In this document: positions 1 to 12,032 of the stretch, one piece after another
How positions within the stretch are numbered: position 1 is the first letter of the stretch
How the letters are laid out: each line of letters starts with the position of its first letter
NCBI RefSeq assembly: GCF_030129945.1
Contig: NZ_JARRAF010000005.1
Location: forward strand, 186,001-250,000
Source: Parachitinimonas caeni
Lineage (GTDB): Bacteria > Pseudomonadota > Gammaproteobacteria > Burkholderiales > Chitinimonadaceae
Length of the DNA: 64,000 bases
Direction of reading: 5' to 3'
Made by a program: the position numbers and the translations under genes
The notes under the pieces: generated by a model
What the model was told of the DNA's origin: nothing
Databases searched by the model: none
The model's input: the letters and a program-made list of their open reading frames with translations, nothing else

Positions 1-736
1 GATAGTTCAGATCCAGCTGACGTTCAAACTGGTCGGGCGGCTGATAAGGCTGCCTTGGATCGGCCTGCCTCCCCAATGCGCGGTCAAGCAGTTGGGCCAG
101 TTGTAGGCCCAGGCGCCGGCTCAGCCCCCGGCTGGGCAAGGACTGGACGTCGGCCAGCGTCTGCAAGCCCAGTCGCCGCAGACTGGCTATTTGTTCGGCA
201 GCCAGTGGCAAGCCGGTGAAAGAGAGTTGCCCGAGTGTTTCGGGCAGCGTTGCAAGTGCAACGGCCTCTGGTCTTCCCGCCTGTGCTAGCCACAGTGCGG
301 CGAGCGGGGTGGGGGCACAGCCTTGCTGCACGGTATAGCCCAGGTCGATCAAACCGGCATCGACCTGCTGTCTTAACCGTTCCAGGCCACCAAAGTAGGC
401 AAGGCAGCTGCCGATTTCGAGCAAGAGCGCAGGGGCTGGGTCTAGCGTGACCATTGGGCTGAACTGCAAGGCCCAGGCCGCCAGCGCGTTATGGGCGCGA
501 TGTTCGGCTGCTGTGTCGCGCCGCAGACAGCGCAGGCTGCTGGCGAGTGCTTCGGCTGCCGAGCGGCGCTGACCGGGGCGCACTCCCAGTTGTGCCGCTG
601 TCTGGTTGCAGGCATGAACCCGATCAACCCGGCCCTGGCTGTCGATAATCGCCAGTGGCTCAGGCGGCGACGCGCAGGGTGCGCTCGGGAACGCTTGTAA
701 CGGTAGCGCTGGCAGGTAGAGGGCTAGCCACAGCAT
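1..736 (-). CDS. imuB: ImuB-like Y-family DNA polymerase, 3' part cut by window edge
   Basis: Reading the minus strand from an ATG at 736 gives an uninterrupted frame to the window edge, about 245 residues, starting MLWLALYLPALPLQAF. This is the usual ImuB opening. The rest shows Y-family polymerase palm/fingers features without a strict catalytic acidic triad, and an FERQLDL segment near the edge that fits the little-finger linker region. ImuB proteins are inactive polymerase homologues that tether DnaE2 to the beta clamp in SOS mutagenesis (family knowledge). The start lies inside imuA: the two genes overlap by 77 bases in different frames, so translation is probably coupled. dnaE2 would be expected further left, outside the window. 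Confidence 0.85.
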   Translation of the reverse strand, partial: MLWLALYLPALPLQAFPSAPCASPPEPLAIIDSQGRVDRVHACNQTAAQLGVRPGQRRSAAEALASSLRCLRRDTAAEHRAHNALAAWALQFSPMVTLDPAPALLLEIGSCLAYFGGLERLRQQVDAGLIDLGYTVQQGCAPTPLAALWLAQAGRPEAVALATLPETLGQLSFTGLPLAAEQIASLRRLGLQTLADVQSLPSRGLSRRLGLQLAQLLDRALGRQADPRQPYQPPDQFERQLDLNY

Positions 737-1391
737 CGGCAAAGCGGAATGAGAGGGGCTGATCGCCAGCCCGGTTTTCATGAGGGATCAATACCGGGCG
801 AGCCAAGGGGGCGCCGCGTCGCTTCAGAACTTGTACCGAGAGACCACCGGCTACCGGCTCGACCTGCAGGCGTAGGCCGACAGGGGAACTGGTGGAAGCG
901 GTACCGCCTCGCAGGATAAAGCCGCTGCCGCCACCGGTTTCCGCTGCCAGTTGCAGGCGTCGCCACAGGCGGTCGGCCGGAGCACCCGCCAGCCAGCCAA
1001 CAACGGCGCCAACCGAGGGTTCGCGCAGGGTTTGCTCAAGCGCCCAGAGTCGATCCCGCTCGTTATCGGCACGCAGCCACGATAACCGCGTCAGATCGAC
1101 CCCGGCCGCCTGCCAGGCGGGGGCATAAGGAATATGCGGTGGGGCGATCAACACAATCTGCCGGCCAGCCTGGCTGAGTGCTGCCAGGGCAGGGAGCAGG
1201 AGACGTAGCTCACCACTGCCCGGTTGCCGGGCGACCAGATCGGTCAGGCCGCCAACCGGCCAGCCAGCTCCCGGCAGTTCGCGGTCGAGTGCCGAGTGAC
1301 CGGTGGCAAGGCCGGGGTGCTCGGTGCAGGCGAGTTGGTCGCCACGCCAGATTTTGGGATGGTGCAGCAGGGCATCGACAGCGGGGTGCAT
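660..1391 (-). CDS. imuA: ImuA, translesion synthesis-associated RecA/SulA-like protein
   Basis: 243 residues. The segment LDRELPGAGWPVGGLTDL near residue 35 and the following RecA-like core match the ImuA family, a degenerate RecA-like protein that works with ImuB and DnaE2 in damage-induced mutagenesis. The ATG at 1391 has a strong AAGGAG ribosome site 8-9 bases upstream. The gene is first in a minus-strand operon and its 3' end overlaps imuB by 77 bases. Two copies of a LexA-like 12-mer lie just upstream (1407-1442), which points to SOS control. A classical P-loop is not obvious, as is usual in this family. Confidence 0.85.
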   Translation of the reverse strand: MHPAVDALLHHPKIWRGDQLACTEHPGLATGHSALDRELPGAGWPVGGLTDLVARQPGSGELRLLLPALAALSQAGRQIVLIAPPHIPYAPAWQAAGVDLTRLSWLRADNERDRLWALEQTLREPSVGAVVGWLAGAPADRLWRRLQLAAETGGGSGFILRGGTASTSSPVGLRLQVEPVAGGLSVQVLKRRGAPLARPVLIPHENRAGDQPLSFRFADAVASPLPASATVTSVPERTLRVAA

Positions 1392-1406
1392 GGGCGGCTC
1401 CTTGGA

Positions 1407-1442
1407 GTACGTTTGTTCACTAATAATAGGGAACGTTTGTTC
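1407..1442 (-). promoter_or_regulatory. Tandem LexA-like operator of imuA
   Basis: Two near-identical 12-mers, GTACGTTTGTTC at 1407-1418 and GAACGTTTGTTC at 1431-1442, are spaced 24 bases apart. The second is a GAAC-N4-GTTC palindrome, a form used by several non-enteric LexA proteins and unlike the E. coli CTGT-N8-ACAG box. The downstream copy ends 16 bases before the imuA start codon. Seen directly; assignment to LexA is inference from the imuA context. Confidence 0.6.
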
Positions 1443-1496
1443 TCTTTGTCAAAGCCGTCCGGTAAGTTTTTACAGAAAAATTTTGTTTGAAGATCC

Positions 1497-1529
1497 AATA
1501 AAAAAGGCAGCAAGCGCTTGCTTGCTGCC
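1497..1529 (-). terminator. Rho-independent terminator of the RCC1-repeat gene
   Basis: A perfect 10 bp stem (GGCAGCAAGC at 1506-1515, GCTTGCTGCC at 1520-1529) with a 4-base loop is followed on the minus strand by a run of T (1497-1505). It lies 29 bases past the stop of the RCC1 gene. Confidence 0.85.
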
Positions 1530-1557
1530 TGTGGCTAAAAACTTGATTCAGCGCGAT

Positions 1558-3912
1558 TTAATGTGCCAGATGGACAGCCTCATAACGCTGGCTGCGCAAC
1601 AGGTCTGCCAGACTTTCCTCTGGCGTGCTGCCCACGCCATAGCCAAGGTAGAGCGTGGTGCCAAAGGCAGTGCTCAGGTCTGCGTTTTTGATCAGATCAA
1701 TCGTCAGTGGCTCCAGCGCACCGGCCCAGAATGCCTGTGGCTTGGTCGGGTTGTGGGGTTGCCAGTGAATGGCCGAGGCCATCAACAACCCCCCATCACT
1801 TGGTGCAGCGGCGATGAAGACATGGCCATTCTTCTGCAGATGGGCATCGGCGGGTGTCAGTTTGAGCTGGATGCTGCGACGATCTAGCGGACCTTGCACT
1901 ACAGCGGACATTTCTGGCTGAGTGCCTCGGAATACAACAGGCCGCACCTGCAGTTTGCCAGCGTTACTCAGCGCGAAGTTTTGAGTGACTTGAACGTACT
2001 GCAAGGTGCCATCAGTCTTCAAATAGATGAATTGCTCCGGGCCTGCAGCAATGGCTTGGACCTGTTCACGGATTGTCTCGAAATACGGCTTGAGCTGAGG
2101 AACGCCCGACCATGCTGGAGGGTATAGCCAGCCAGCCAGCTGCAGTTCACCTTTCAGGGTCAGTGCCACGCTGAAGTTCTCGCCCGCTGCAATGGCTGTG
2201 TAGCCGCTACCCACCAGCTGAGGAGCGTCAAGGTTGTTGATATGGCCAGCCCCTAGTTGGCCACACTGATTGCGGCCCCATGTCCATAAACTGCCATTGG
2301 CTTTCAGGGCCAGGCTATGCTGCCAGCCGGCCGCAATGGCGGTATAGCCTTCGCCGATTTTGATGGGGACGGCACTCAATCGGTCAGCGCCAGGGTGCCC
2401 GAGTTGCCCCGCTTCATTACCGCCCCAGGCCCACAGGCTTCCGTCAGTTTTTAAGGCGAGACTATGGTGACCCCCAGCAGCAATTGCGCTGAACCCGTTA
2501 CCGATCAGCACTGGCGTTGTGCGCTGGGTCTGGCTGCCGTCACCCAGTTGGCCAGATGTGTTATCACCCCACGCCCACAGGCTGCCATCTGCTTTCAAGG
2601 CCAGGTTATGAACATTCTGAGTTGAAATGGCGGTAAAGCCATGGCCAACTCGCAGGGCATCGGTAGAAAATTCTTTATCGCTGGCAACACCTAGCTGGCC
2701 TTCTGTGTTGCGCCCACGCGCCCACAGGCTGCCATCTGCTTTCAGAAACAAGGTGTGCCATAGGCCGCTGGCAACCGCTAGGGTTCCAGTGTCGATTTTG
2801 GTTGGAGAAAGCGTACTACCCAGGTCTTCACGACCTAACTGACCAAAGGAATTCGCACCCCAGGCCCAGACATCGCCATTTGGTTTGATCGCGAGCCCGA
2901 AATTGTTGCCGGCACTGACTGTGCTGAAATCACTTTGATGGCCATGTTCAGCGGCAAAAAAATCACCGTTCTTCCAGAAGACGAGTTTGCCTTCGCTGTT
3001 TCGGGCGAGTATGTCATTGCCCCGCAAGGCCATCGATTCAAACTGCAGCGGGTTGGCAAACAGGCTGGGTGAACGGGAACTCCCATTGACCAAAACGACC
3101 ACACTGCCATCGTCTTTGATGCCAATACCTGTCTCATTGTCAATCAGAAAGTCCTTAAAACCGGGGGCAACGTAAGTGGGAGTGCTTAGGTAATCCCCGT
3201 TATAGCAATAACCGAAATCATAAAGTTGGCCCCATCTGACCAAAGTCCCATCAGTTTTCACGCCATAACGGATGGACCCGTTACTTGTTGCGCTGCGAAA
3301 ACCATAGCCTATCAAGCTGGGGTTGCCTCCCCCCCATTCCCAAAGGCTGCTATCCGCTTTGATGGCAAAGCCGCGACCAGGACTCGCAAACAAGGCAACG
3401 TAGCTCGGATCGGTATCCAGTAGCTGGGGTAACCCTCGGCGTGGCGTGTTGATATTCCGCATATCCCCCCAGCCGAGCAGGTTGCCGTTATTTTTCACCG
3501 CAAGACTGAGTCCCTGCGCGGCGGCAATCAACTTGAAACCTTCGCCAACCAGACGTGGCTGAGGGTGATCCGCGAGATCGGTGTCCCCTAGCTGTCCTTC
3601 TTCGTTACTACCCCACGCCCAAAATGTGCCATCGGCTTTGATGGCCAGACTATGGGTGTTGCCGGCGGCGACAGCGGTATAGCCGGAGCCGATTTTTACC
3701 GGGTAATGCTCATAACGGGTGCTGCCATTGCCGAGCTGGCCGTGTTCATTATGACCCCAGGCCCAGAGCGTGCCGTTGTCGTCGATATAGAGGTAGTGCT
3801 GCTTGCCGGCAGCCATGGTGGCGGCGATGGCAGGGCTGGTGAGCAGAAGCAGGCCTGTCAGGGCGGCAAGCGTGCGATGGAGAGATCCCGAAGTGGGACG
3901 GATGCGAGACAT
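1558..3912 (-). CDS. Exported RCC1-repeat protein
   Basis: 784 residues from the ATG at 3912, chosen because it opens with a good signal peptide (MSRIRPTSG, hydrophobic core LAALTGLLLL, cleavage after AIA); in-frame upstream codons to 4041 give no signal peptide and no better ribosome site. The mature part carries many RCC1/BLIP-II-type blades with the pattern W.WG.N..GQLG; seven repeats keep the full GQLG and several more are degenerate in the middle. This predicts one or two seven-bladed propellers. The last 150 residues have no repeats. Bacterial RCC1 proteins are poorly understood; BLIP-II is a secreted beta-lactamase inhibitor. No catalytic motif is visible. Monocistronic, with its own terminator. 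Confidence 0.8.
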   Translation of the reverse strand: MSRIRPTSGSLHRTLAALTGLLLLTSPAIAATMAAGKQHYLYIDDNGTLWAWGHNEHGQLGNGSTRYEHYPVKIGSGYTAVAAGNTHSLAIKADGTFWAWGSNEEGQLGDTDLADHPQPRLVGEGFKLIAAAQGLSLAVKNNGNLLGWGDMRNINTPRRGLPQLLDTDPSYVALFASPGRGFAIKADSSLWEWGGGNPSLIGYGFRSATSNGSIRYGVKTDGTLVRWGQLYDFGYCYNGDYLSTPTYVAPGFKDFLIDNETGIGIKDDGSVVVLVNGSSRSPSLFANPLQFESMALRGNDILARNSEGKLVFWKNGDFFAAEHGHQSDFSTVSAGNNFGLAIKPNGDVWAWGANSFGQLGREDLGSTLSPTKIDTGTLAVASGLWHTLFLKADGSLWARGRNTEGQLGVASDKEFSTDALRVGHGFTAISTQNVHNLALKADGSLWAWGDNTSGQLGDGSQTQRTTPVLIGNGFSAIAAGGHHSLALKTDGSLWAWGGNEAGQLGHPGADRLSAVPIKIGEGYTAIAAGWQHSLALKANGSLWTWGRNQCGQLGAGHINNLDAPQLVGSGYTAIAAGENFSVALTLKGELQLAGWLYPPAWSGVPQLKPYFETIREQVQAIAAGPEQFIYLKTDGTLQYVQVTQNFALSNAGKLQVRPVVFRGTQPEMSAVVQGPLDRRSIQLKLTPADAHLQKNGHVFIAAAPSDGGLLMASAIHWQPHNPTKPQAFWAGALEPLTIDLIKNADLSTAFGTTLYLGYGVGSTPEESLADLLRSQRYEAVHLAH

Positions 3913-4127
3913 ATTCAGATGATTTCCGTAAAAACAACTAGATAGATTGAGTACAACAAAGCTTATTGGTGTTAAGGCCAGATTAGATATGCCAGACGTT
4001 TTCAGCTTTTCTGCGGGGGCGGGATTATAGAGGAATCCCATTCAGGGGAAATCGTAAATTGTGCAGGGCCTTGCTTGGTTGGCCGGTGGGTCAGGTTGCC
4101 GCAGCCGGCAACCCCGGCATATCCCGC

Positions 4128-4910
4128 CTAGGCACTCACCAGCTCGGTGTGTAACTCCTCCAGTTCCTGCAAATGGGTGCAGTCGTGCCGGTAGATGTAA
4201 TGCGCCAGCTCTTCAATGGTGATGCGCTGCTGGCTGGCAAGTATGCCGAGCCGCTGCCGCTGGGTGGGGGGCAGGTCCTGCAGTGAGCGGATCAACGCCT
4301 GCCGATGCAGGGTAAACGTCTGCTCCGCCGCCTGAAGATCCTGTTCGAGGTAACGCCGCTGTTCGGCAACGGTGGTGCCATCGAAATCCTCAAGCTGGGG
4401 CAGCGTTTCATTAAGGATGCGGGACAGGCGTAGCTGGTAGCCCTCGTGCTCCAGATCGCGCAGGTGGCAAAGATGCTCGACCAGAGCAAAGCCGCAGGCA
4501 GGTTTCTGCTGCCATTGCGCTGGTGAAAAGCGCTCGACAATTGTGTGCAACCGGGCTGGCATCTGCGCGAGTTCTTCCAGTAGCGTTTCGAAGCTATGTT
4601 CGATGGGCAGGGCACTCCAGACTGCACCATAAGTGAAGTAGCCACCGGGCACACGGCCCCGGGGCCGCAGCAGTTCATGCCGGTGTCGTCGCATGATGTC
4701 TGCGACCAGTGCGCCGCAATACTGGCGGGCGGTGTCATGGTTGGCGACTTCTGGAAAATGACTCTGCAAGTCGTGGCAGAGCGCGGCAACGGCCGGAACT
4801 TCGATGCGCGATAACGCGGCGAACTCAATGTAGCGGTTCGGCGTGTCGATCAGCTGCAGCAGTTGTTGGCCAAGTGGCGTTTGCTGGAATTCATTGAAGC
4901 GTGAGTGCAT
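4128..4910 (-). CDS. DinB-family protein with an extra N-terminal domain
   Basis: 260 residues from the ATG at 4910 (MHSRFNEF); an in-frame TTG at 4952 is the alternative and neither has a strong ribosome site. Residues from about 100 to the end form a DinB_2-like four-helix bundle: a first metal-type His in VEHLCHLRDLEHEGYQ and a closing HDCTHLQELEEL with two His, the usual triad. DinB-like proteins are metal-binding bundles, several of them thiol-dependent S-transferases; substrate unknown. The first 100 residues (PNRYIEFAALSRIEVPAVAAL) are not recognised. Stands alone. Confidence 0.65.
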   Translation of the reverse strand: MHSRFNEFQQTPLGQQLLQLIDTPNRYIEFAALSRIEVPAVAALCHDLQSHFPEVANHDTARQYCGALVADIMRRHRHELLRPRGRVPGGYFTYGAVWSALPIEHSFETLLEELAQMPARLHTIVERFSPAQWQQKPACGFALVEHLCHLRDLEHEGYQLRLSRILNETLPQLEDFDGTTVAEQRRYLEQDLQAAEQTFTLHRQALIRSLQDLPPTQRQRLGILASQQRITIEELAHYIYRHDCTHLQELEELHTELVSA

Positions 4911-5176
4911 GACGGGTGGGCCTCGGTGTGGGGGTCTATCAGTCAGGATCAAGCAATTCGTCTTATCCTGTCTTTTTATAACGTATCAAAATGAAACGGT
5001 ATTGAAAAGGCTCATACGGAAGTTTTTGGAAGCGCAACGATGTCCGGCTGTACAGCCAGAAGTGAGTGCTATCGAGGAATGGGCTTGCATCTCGCAGGGT
5101 AGAACCTAGTCTGAAGATACTGCTTGGGTGGCATGTGCAGGGGCCTGCAACGTCATGGTCGGTAGTGAAGGTCAGA

Positions 5177-5237
5177 ACGACGCCATGCCCCAATGCTCGG
5201 CCCGGCGCGACCGGAAATAAAATGTATCCACAGAGCC
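5177..5237 (+). repeat. Truncated right end of the structured intergenic repeat, in front of pnuC
   Basis: The stretch CATGCCCCAATGCTCGGCCC, then GGCGCGACCGGAAATAAAAT and CCACAGAGCC, closely matches the right end of the full repeat at 41331-41596 read on its minus strand. The left part is missing. It ends 15 bases before the pnuC ATG, next to the ribosome site. Confidence 0.65.
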
Positions 5238-5252
5238 AGGAGCGGTGAGTGC

Positions 5253-5849
5253 ATGGAGTTCTTGGGAAAGGCAGTGCCAAACTGGGTTTTCGACTGGACA
5301 GGTGCCGTGCTGGTGGTGGTGTCGCTGGTTTATTTGATCCGCAAGCACCTGTGGTACTGGCATTTTTCCAACGCCAGCCTGTTGCCGTACTTCGTACTTT
5401 TTGTGGTGACCCGGCAGTACATGCTGGCTGGGTTGCAGGTGAGCTATCTGATCTTTGGCGTACATGGCCTGTATCTATGGCATCTCGAACAGCGGCGTGA
5501 TCAGCATGGCGAGCGTTTCAACGAGCGCTTCTGGTACAACCTCGGCTGGGTGCTGACCCTGCTGATCTTCGCCTACACCATCAGCGTGACCAGCTTTGGC
5601 GGTATTTGGGAATGGCTGCAATTTGCCATTGTGTCGGCTTCGCTGATTGCCAACTGGGCGACCACCCGCAAGTGGCTGTGGAGCTGGTATCTGTGGATCT
5701 CGGTGAATCTGCTGCAAATCGTCTATTTCGCCCAATTTGAGCTGTGGGCGCTGTTCGGGTTGCAATTCATCTTGATTGCCCTCTCGCTCAAAGGTGCGAT
5801 CGAGTGGGCGCGAGACCGCCAGCGGCAAGGGCTGCCTGTCCATGTCTGA
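5253..5849 (+). CDS. pnuC: PnuC-type nicotinamide riboside transporter
   Basis: 198 residues with about seven hydrophobic segments (for example WTGAVLVVVSLVYLI, LLPYFVLFVV, LIFGVHGLYLWHL, LGWVLTLLIFAYTI, LWSWYLWISVNLLQIVYF, LFGLQFILIALSL). The W..W and N residues in the LWISVNLLQIVYF helix are typical of PnuC, an inner-membrane facilitator whose substrate is trapped by phosphorylation inside the cell. The ATG at 5253 is preceded by AGGAGCG; a longer frame from 5193 runs into the repeat and is less likely. Overlaps nadR by 8 bases, so the two form a salvage operon: uptake, then kinase plus adenylyltransferase. Confidence 0.9.
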   Translation: MEFLGKAVPNWVFDWTGAVLVVVSLVYLIRKHLWYWHFSNASLLPYFVLFVVTRQYMLAGLQVSYLIFGVHGLYLWHLEQRRDQHGERFNERFWYNLGWVLTLLIFAYTISVTSFGGIWEWLQFAIVSASLIANWATTRKWLWSWYLWISVNLLQIVYFAQFELWALFGLQFILIALSLKGAIEWARDRQRQGLPVHV

Positions 5850-6837
5850 ACGATTTACCCACGCCCTGATCGTTGGCAAATGTGCGCCCCCTCATCGGGG
5901 GCATCAGCTGGTGATCGATACAGCACTGGCCGAAGCGACCCGAGTGACGCTGCTGATCTGGTCAAACCCTGACTTTCCCTCAATGCCCAATGCGGTGCGG
6001 GCTGCCTGGATACGTGAGCTGTACCCACCTTTGCTGTTCCCGCAGCTGACCATTCATGTTGCGGATTACCCGCCCGTCAACAGCGAGCCCGATATTGTCC
6101 ACCGCGAATACGTGCGGCAATGGGCGGTGCGCCACCATCTGTCTGATGTGGATGTGGTGTACACCAGCGAGGATTACGGCGATGGCTTTGCCGCACATAT
6201 GGGGGTTACGCATCGCCCGGTCGATCGCGGGCGGACCCGGGTGCCCATCAGCGGAACCCAGCTCCGGGCAGATCCGCATCACTGGCGCGAGTTTCTGGAT
6301 CCGCTGGTGTATCGGCATTTTGTCGAGCGCGTCGTGTTTCTCGGGGCGGAGTCCACCGGTAAATCGACTTTGACACGTAGTCTGGCTGATACCTACCAGA
6401 CCAGCATGGTGCCGGAGTTCGGTGACGAAGTTTTTCGGCGCGAGGGCGGATGCTTGCAGCCGCATCACTACCTCGAAATCGCCCACGGCCACCGGGCGCT
6501 GGAAGATGCGGCGGCCTTGCAGGCAAAGCGCTTTCTGTTTTGTGATACCAATGCCATCACCACGTTGTCGTGGGCATTCCTGCTGAACCGCAGTGCGCCC
6601 GACGAACTGTTCCAGCTCGCTGATGAATGCCAGCGTCGCTACCGCCATGTTTTTGTCTGCGCCGATGATTTTGGCCATGTTCAGAATGGCTGGCGTGCCA
6701 ATACCGAAGTCCGCCATGCTCATCAAGGCTTGATTTTGTATGACCTGGCTCGTCGTGGTATCCGCTACCACTACCTCGAAGGCACTTTGCCGCAGCGGAT
6801 CAACAGAGTCTGCGATGTGCTCGAACTACGAGCCTGA
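5842..6837 (+). CDS. nadR: NadR-like NMN adenylyltransferase / ribosylnicotinamide kinase
   Basis: 331 residues. The N-terminal nucleotidyltransferase carries GKCAPPHRGHQLVID (the (H/T)xGH class motif) and ISGTQLRADP (ISGTxxR). The C-terminal kinase begins near residue 165 with the P-loop GAESTGKST. Together they turn nicotinamide riboside into NMN and then NAD. The ATG at 5842 overlaps the end of pnuC. Unlike enteric NadR there is no N-terminal helix-turn-helix, so this form should be purely enzymatic. Coupling with pnuC supports the substrate. Confidence 0.9.
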   Translation: MSERFTHALIVGKCAPPHRGHQLVIDTALAEATRVTLLIWSNPDFPSMPNAVRAAWIRELYPPLLFPQLTIHVADYPPVNSEPDIVHREYVRQWAVRHHLSDVDVVYTSEDYGDGFAAHMGVTHRPVDRGRTRVPISGTQLRADPHHWREFLDPLVYRHFVERVVFLGAESTGKSTLTRSLADTYQTSMVPEFGDEVFRREGGCLQPHHYLEIAHGHRALEDAAALQAKRFLFCDTNAITTLSWAFLLNRSAPDELFQLADECQRRYRHVFVCADDFGHVQNGWRANTEVRHAHQGLILYDLARRGIRYHYLEGTLPQRINRVCDVLELRA

Positions 6838-10095
<3,258 letters not shown>

Positions 10096-10122
10096 ACCAA
10101 TCTAATTGACCCTCTGACACGT

Positions 10123-10140
10123 CCCCGGCTACGGCCGGGG
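10123..10140 (+). other. GC-rich hairpin between the two peptidase genes
   Basis: Perfect 7 bp stem CCCCGGC / GCCGGGG with a 4-base loop, 28 bases after the M4 stop. There is no T-run, so it may be a processing or stabilising hairpin and not an intrinsic terminator. Confidence 0.4.
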
Positions 10141-10201
10141 CGGGGAGGGCTTGTCTGAATGTTTCTTGGTTGGCGCATGGCCAGCCATTGGGAGAATGTC
10201 A

Positions 10202-11767
10202 ATGCAATTTCCGTTTCGTGCCTCTGTTGTCGTGGCTGCCCTGCTGGCAGCGGGCCTTGCTTCTGCCGCGACACCGGCCAAACCCGGCAAGGTCTGGATA
10301 ACTGTTGGCGACAAGGCTTACAAAGTTCTGCAAACCATCGACAAGAAAGCGGTCAGCGTTGAGCAGAAAGTGTTGCAAACCCAGCGTGGCAATGCTTTTG
10401 AAGCGGATGCCACCGAGCTGGTGCATGTGGTCCAGATGGATGCAGGGGCCATGGAGCAGCTGTCGGAAGGCGTGCATGAGAACCTGCACCGCTGTGGCGG
10501 CTATATGGTCCATAACACCCTCGAAGAAGCCCGTGCTGCCCTGCAGCCTCCCAAGATGCTGGCGACACTCAGCCGCCCGACTTACAAGATTGATGATCAG
10601 ACCACGATCAACCCGATGCTGACACAGGCGCAGGATTCGAATATCGCCGACACCATCGTTTCGCTTTCGACCAACTTTGTGAACCGGTACTACACCACGT
10701 CTGGAGGCAAGAACGCTTCGGACTGGATTGCCAATAAATGGCGCACCTTGGCCAATGGCCGCAGTGATGTGACGGTTGAACAGTTCACCCATGCCAATTG
10801 GCCGCAGAAGTCGGTGATTGCCACCATCAAAGGCACGGATAACAGTTCTGAAGTGCTGGTGCTGGGTGGTCACCTCGATTCGATCAACCAGAGCGGCACC
10901 AGCGAGACGACCAAGGCGCCGGGGGCTGATGACGATGCATCGGGTATTGCCAGCCTGACCGAAGCCTATCGGGTAATGATGGCCAATAACTACAAACCCC
11001 GTCGCACCATTAAATTCATGGCCTACGCGGCGGAGGAAGTCGGCCTGCGTGGTTCGGCAGATATCGCCAAGACCTACAAGGCGCAGAACGTGAATGTGGT
11101 GGGTGTCATGCAGCTGGACATGACCAACTACAAGGGCTCGGATGCAGACATCTATATCTACACTGACTACACCGATGCTGCGCAGAACCAGTTCCTGGTT
11201 GATCTTGCCAAGACTTATCTGCCAACCCTGAAGATTGGCTACGACAAGTGCGGCTACGCCTGTTCCGATCATGCTTCCTGGACCAATCAGGGGTATCCGG
11301 CCTCGCTGCCGTTCGAGTCGTCGTTCAATGGCGATGATCCCTATATCCACACCGTCAACGACACCTTCGCCAACACCGGCAATCAGGCGCTGCATGCACT
11401 GAAGTTCGCCAGACTGGCATTGGCTTATGCCGTTGAGCTCGGCAACGACGGGCCTTCTACCGGTGGTGGCGAAAAGACAGAGACCTTTAACGACTCCGTC
11501 GCCAAGGGGGCCAACAAGTATTACGGCCCATTCAAAGTGCAAGGTGGAACGACCTTCAAGGCTGGTACTACCGGCACTGGCGATGCGGATCTGTACGTAC
11601 GCATTGGTGCTCAGCCCACCACCAGCAGCTACAACTGCCGGCCGTATCTGAGTGGCAGCACTGAAAACTGCTCGGTGAATGTCACCAGTGCCAGCGATGT
11701 GTATGTGATGGTGCGCGGGTATTCGGCCTCGACCTATACCCTGACCACGACCTACACCGCGCAGTAA
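10202..11767 (+). CDS. Secreted M28-family zinc aminopeptidase with PPC domain
   Basis: 521 residues from the ATG at 10202, preceded by GGGAGAA; an in-frame start at 10151 would spoil the signal peptide. Signal peptide ends near GLASA. The M28 core shows VLGGHLDSI (His224 region), APGADDDASG, YAAEEVGLRGS (general base and zinc Glu), MQLDMTNYKG and a final zinc His in DPYIHTVNDT. This is the two-zinc leucyl aminopeptidase pattern. A PPC domain occupies roughly residues 420-521 and resembles that of the M4 enzyme upstream (GDADLYVRIG, VYVMVRGYS). The pair would cut proteins internally and then trim peptides from the N terminus. Confidence 0.9.
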   Translation: MQFPFRASVVVAALLAAGLASAATPAKPGKVWITVGDKAYKVLQTIDKKAVSVEQKVLQTQRGNAFEADATELVHVVQMDAGAMEQLSEGVHENLHRCGGYMVHNTLEEARAALQPPKMLATLSRPTYKIDDQTTINPMLTQAQDSNIADTIVSLSTNFVNRYYTTSGGKNASDWIANKWRTLANGRSDVTVEQFTHANWPQKSVIATIKGTDNSSEVLVLGGHLDSINQSGTSETTKAPGADDDASGIASLTEAYRVMMANNYKPRRTIKFMAYAAEEVGLRGSADIAKTYKAQNVNVVGVMQLDMTNYKGSDADIYIYTDYTDAAQNQFLVDLAKTYLPTLKIGYDKCGYACSDHASWTNQGYPASLPFESSFNGDDPYIHTVNDTFANTGNQALHALKFARLALAYAVELGNDGPSTGGGEKTETFNDSVAKGANKYYGPFKVQGGTTFKAGTTGTGDADLYVRIGAQPTTSSYNCRPYLSGSTENCSVNVTSASDVYVMVRGYSASTYTLTTTYTAQ

Positions 11768-11875
11768 GGGTTCTGACTGGTGGACCGGCTGGTGGGCTGG
11801 TCTGCCTAGTCAAACGCAGATGATCCCGACGGGATCATTCCTCTGGTTCAGCAGGTTGGATTTCTCTCCCAATTG

Positions 11876-11902
11876 GCCCCGCCTTGATGGCGGGGCATTT
11901 TT
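11876..11902 (+). terminator. Rho-independent terminator after the M28 peptidase gene
   Basis: Perfect 8 bp stem GCCCCGCC / GGCGGGGC (11876-11883 and 11889-11896), 5-base loop, then ATTTTTAC. A separate small palindrome TGATCCC-GAC-GGGATCA lies upstream at 11821-11837. Confidence 0.85.
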
Positions 11903-12032
11903 ACGTTCTGACGGAAGCCGAGATACGGCAATCCAGCGCAATGATGCGACGGCCGCAGGCGTTGCCCGGCATTTCACGGATTACTCCTGCGGTACCTGCA
12001 TACAAGCTAGAATTCTGACTTTTGGGTCGGTC

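Noticed and set aside
10199-11542. 447-codon open frame antisense to the M28 peptidase gene
   Set aside because: Same reason: the sense frame has full M28 and PPC motifs.
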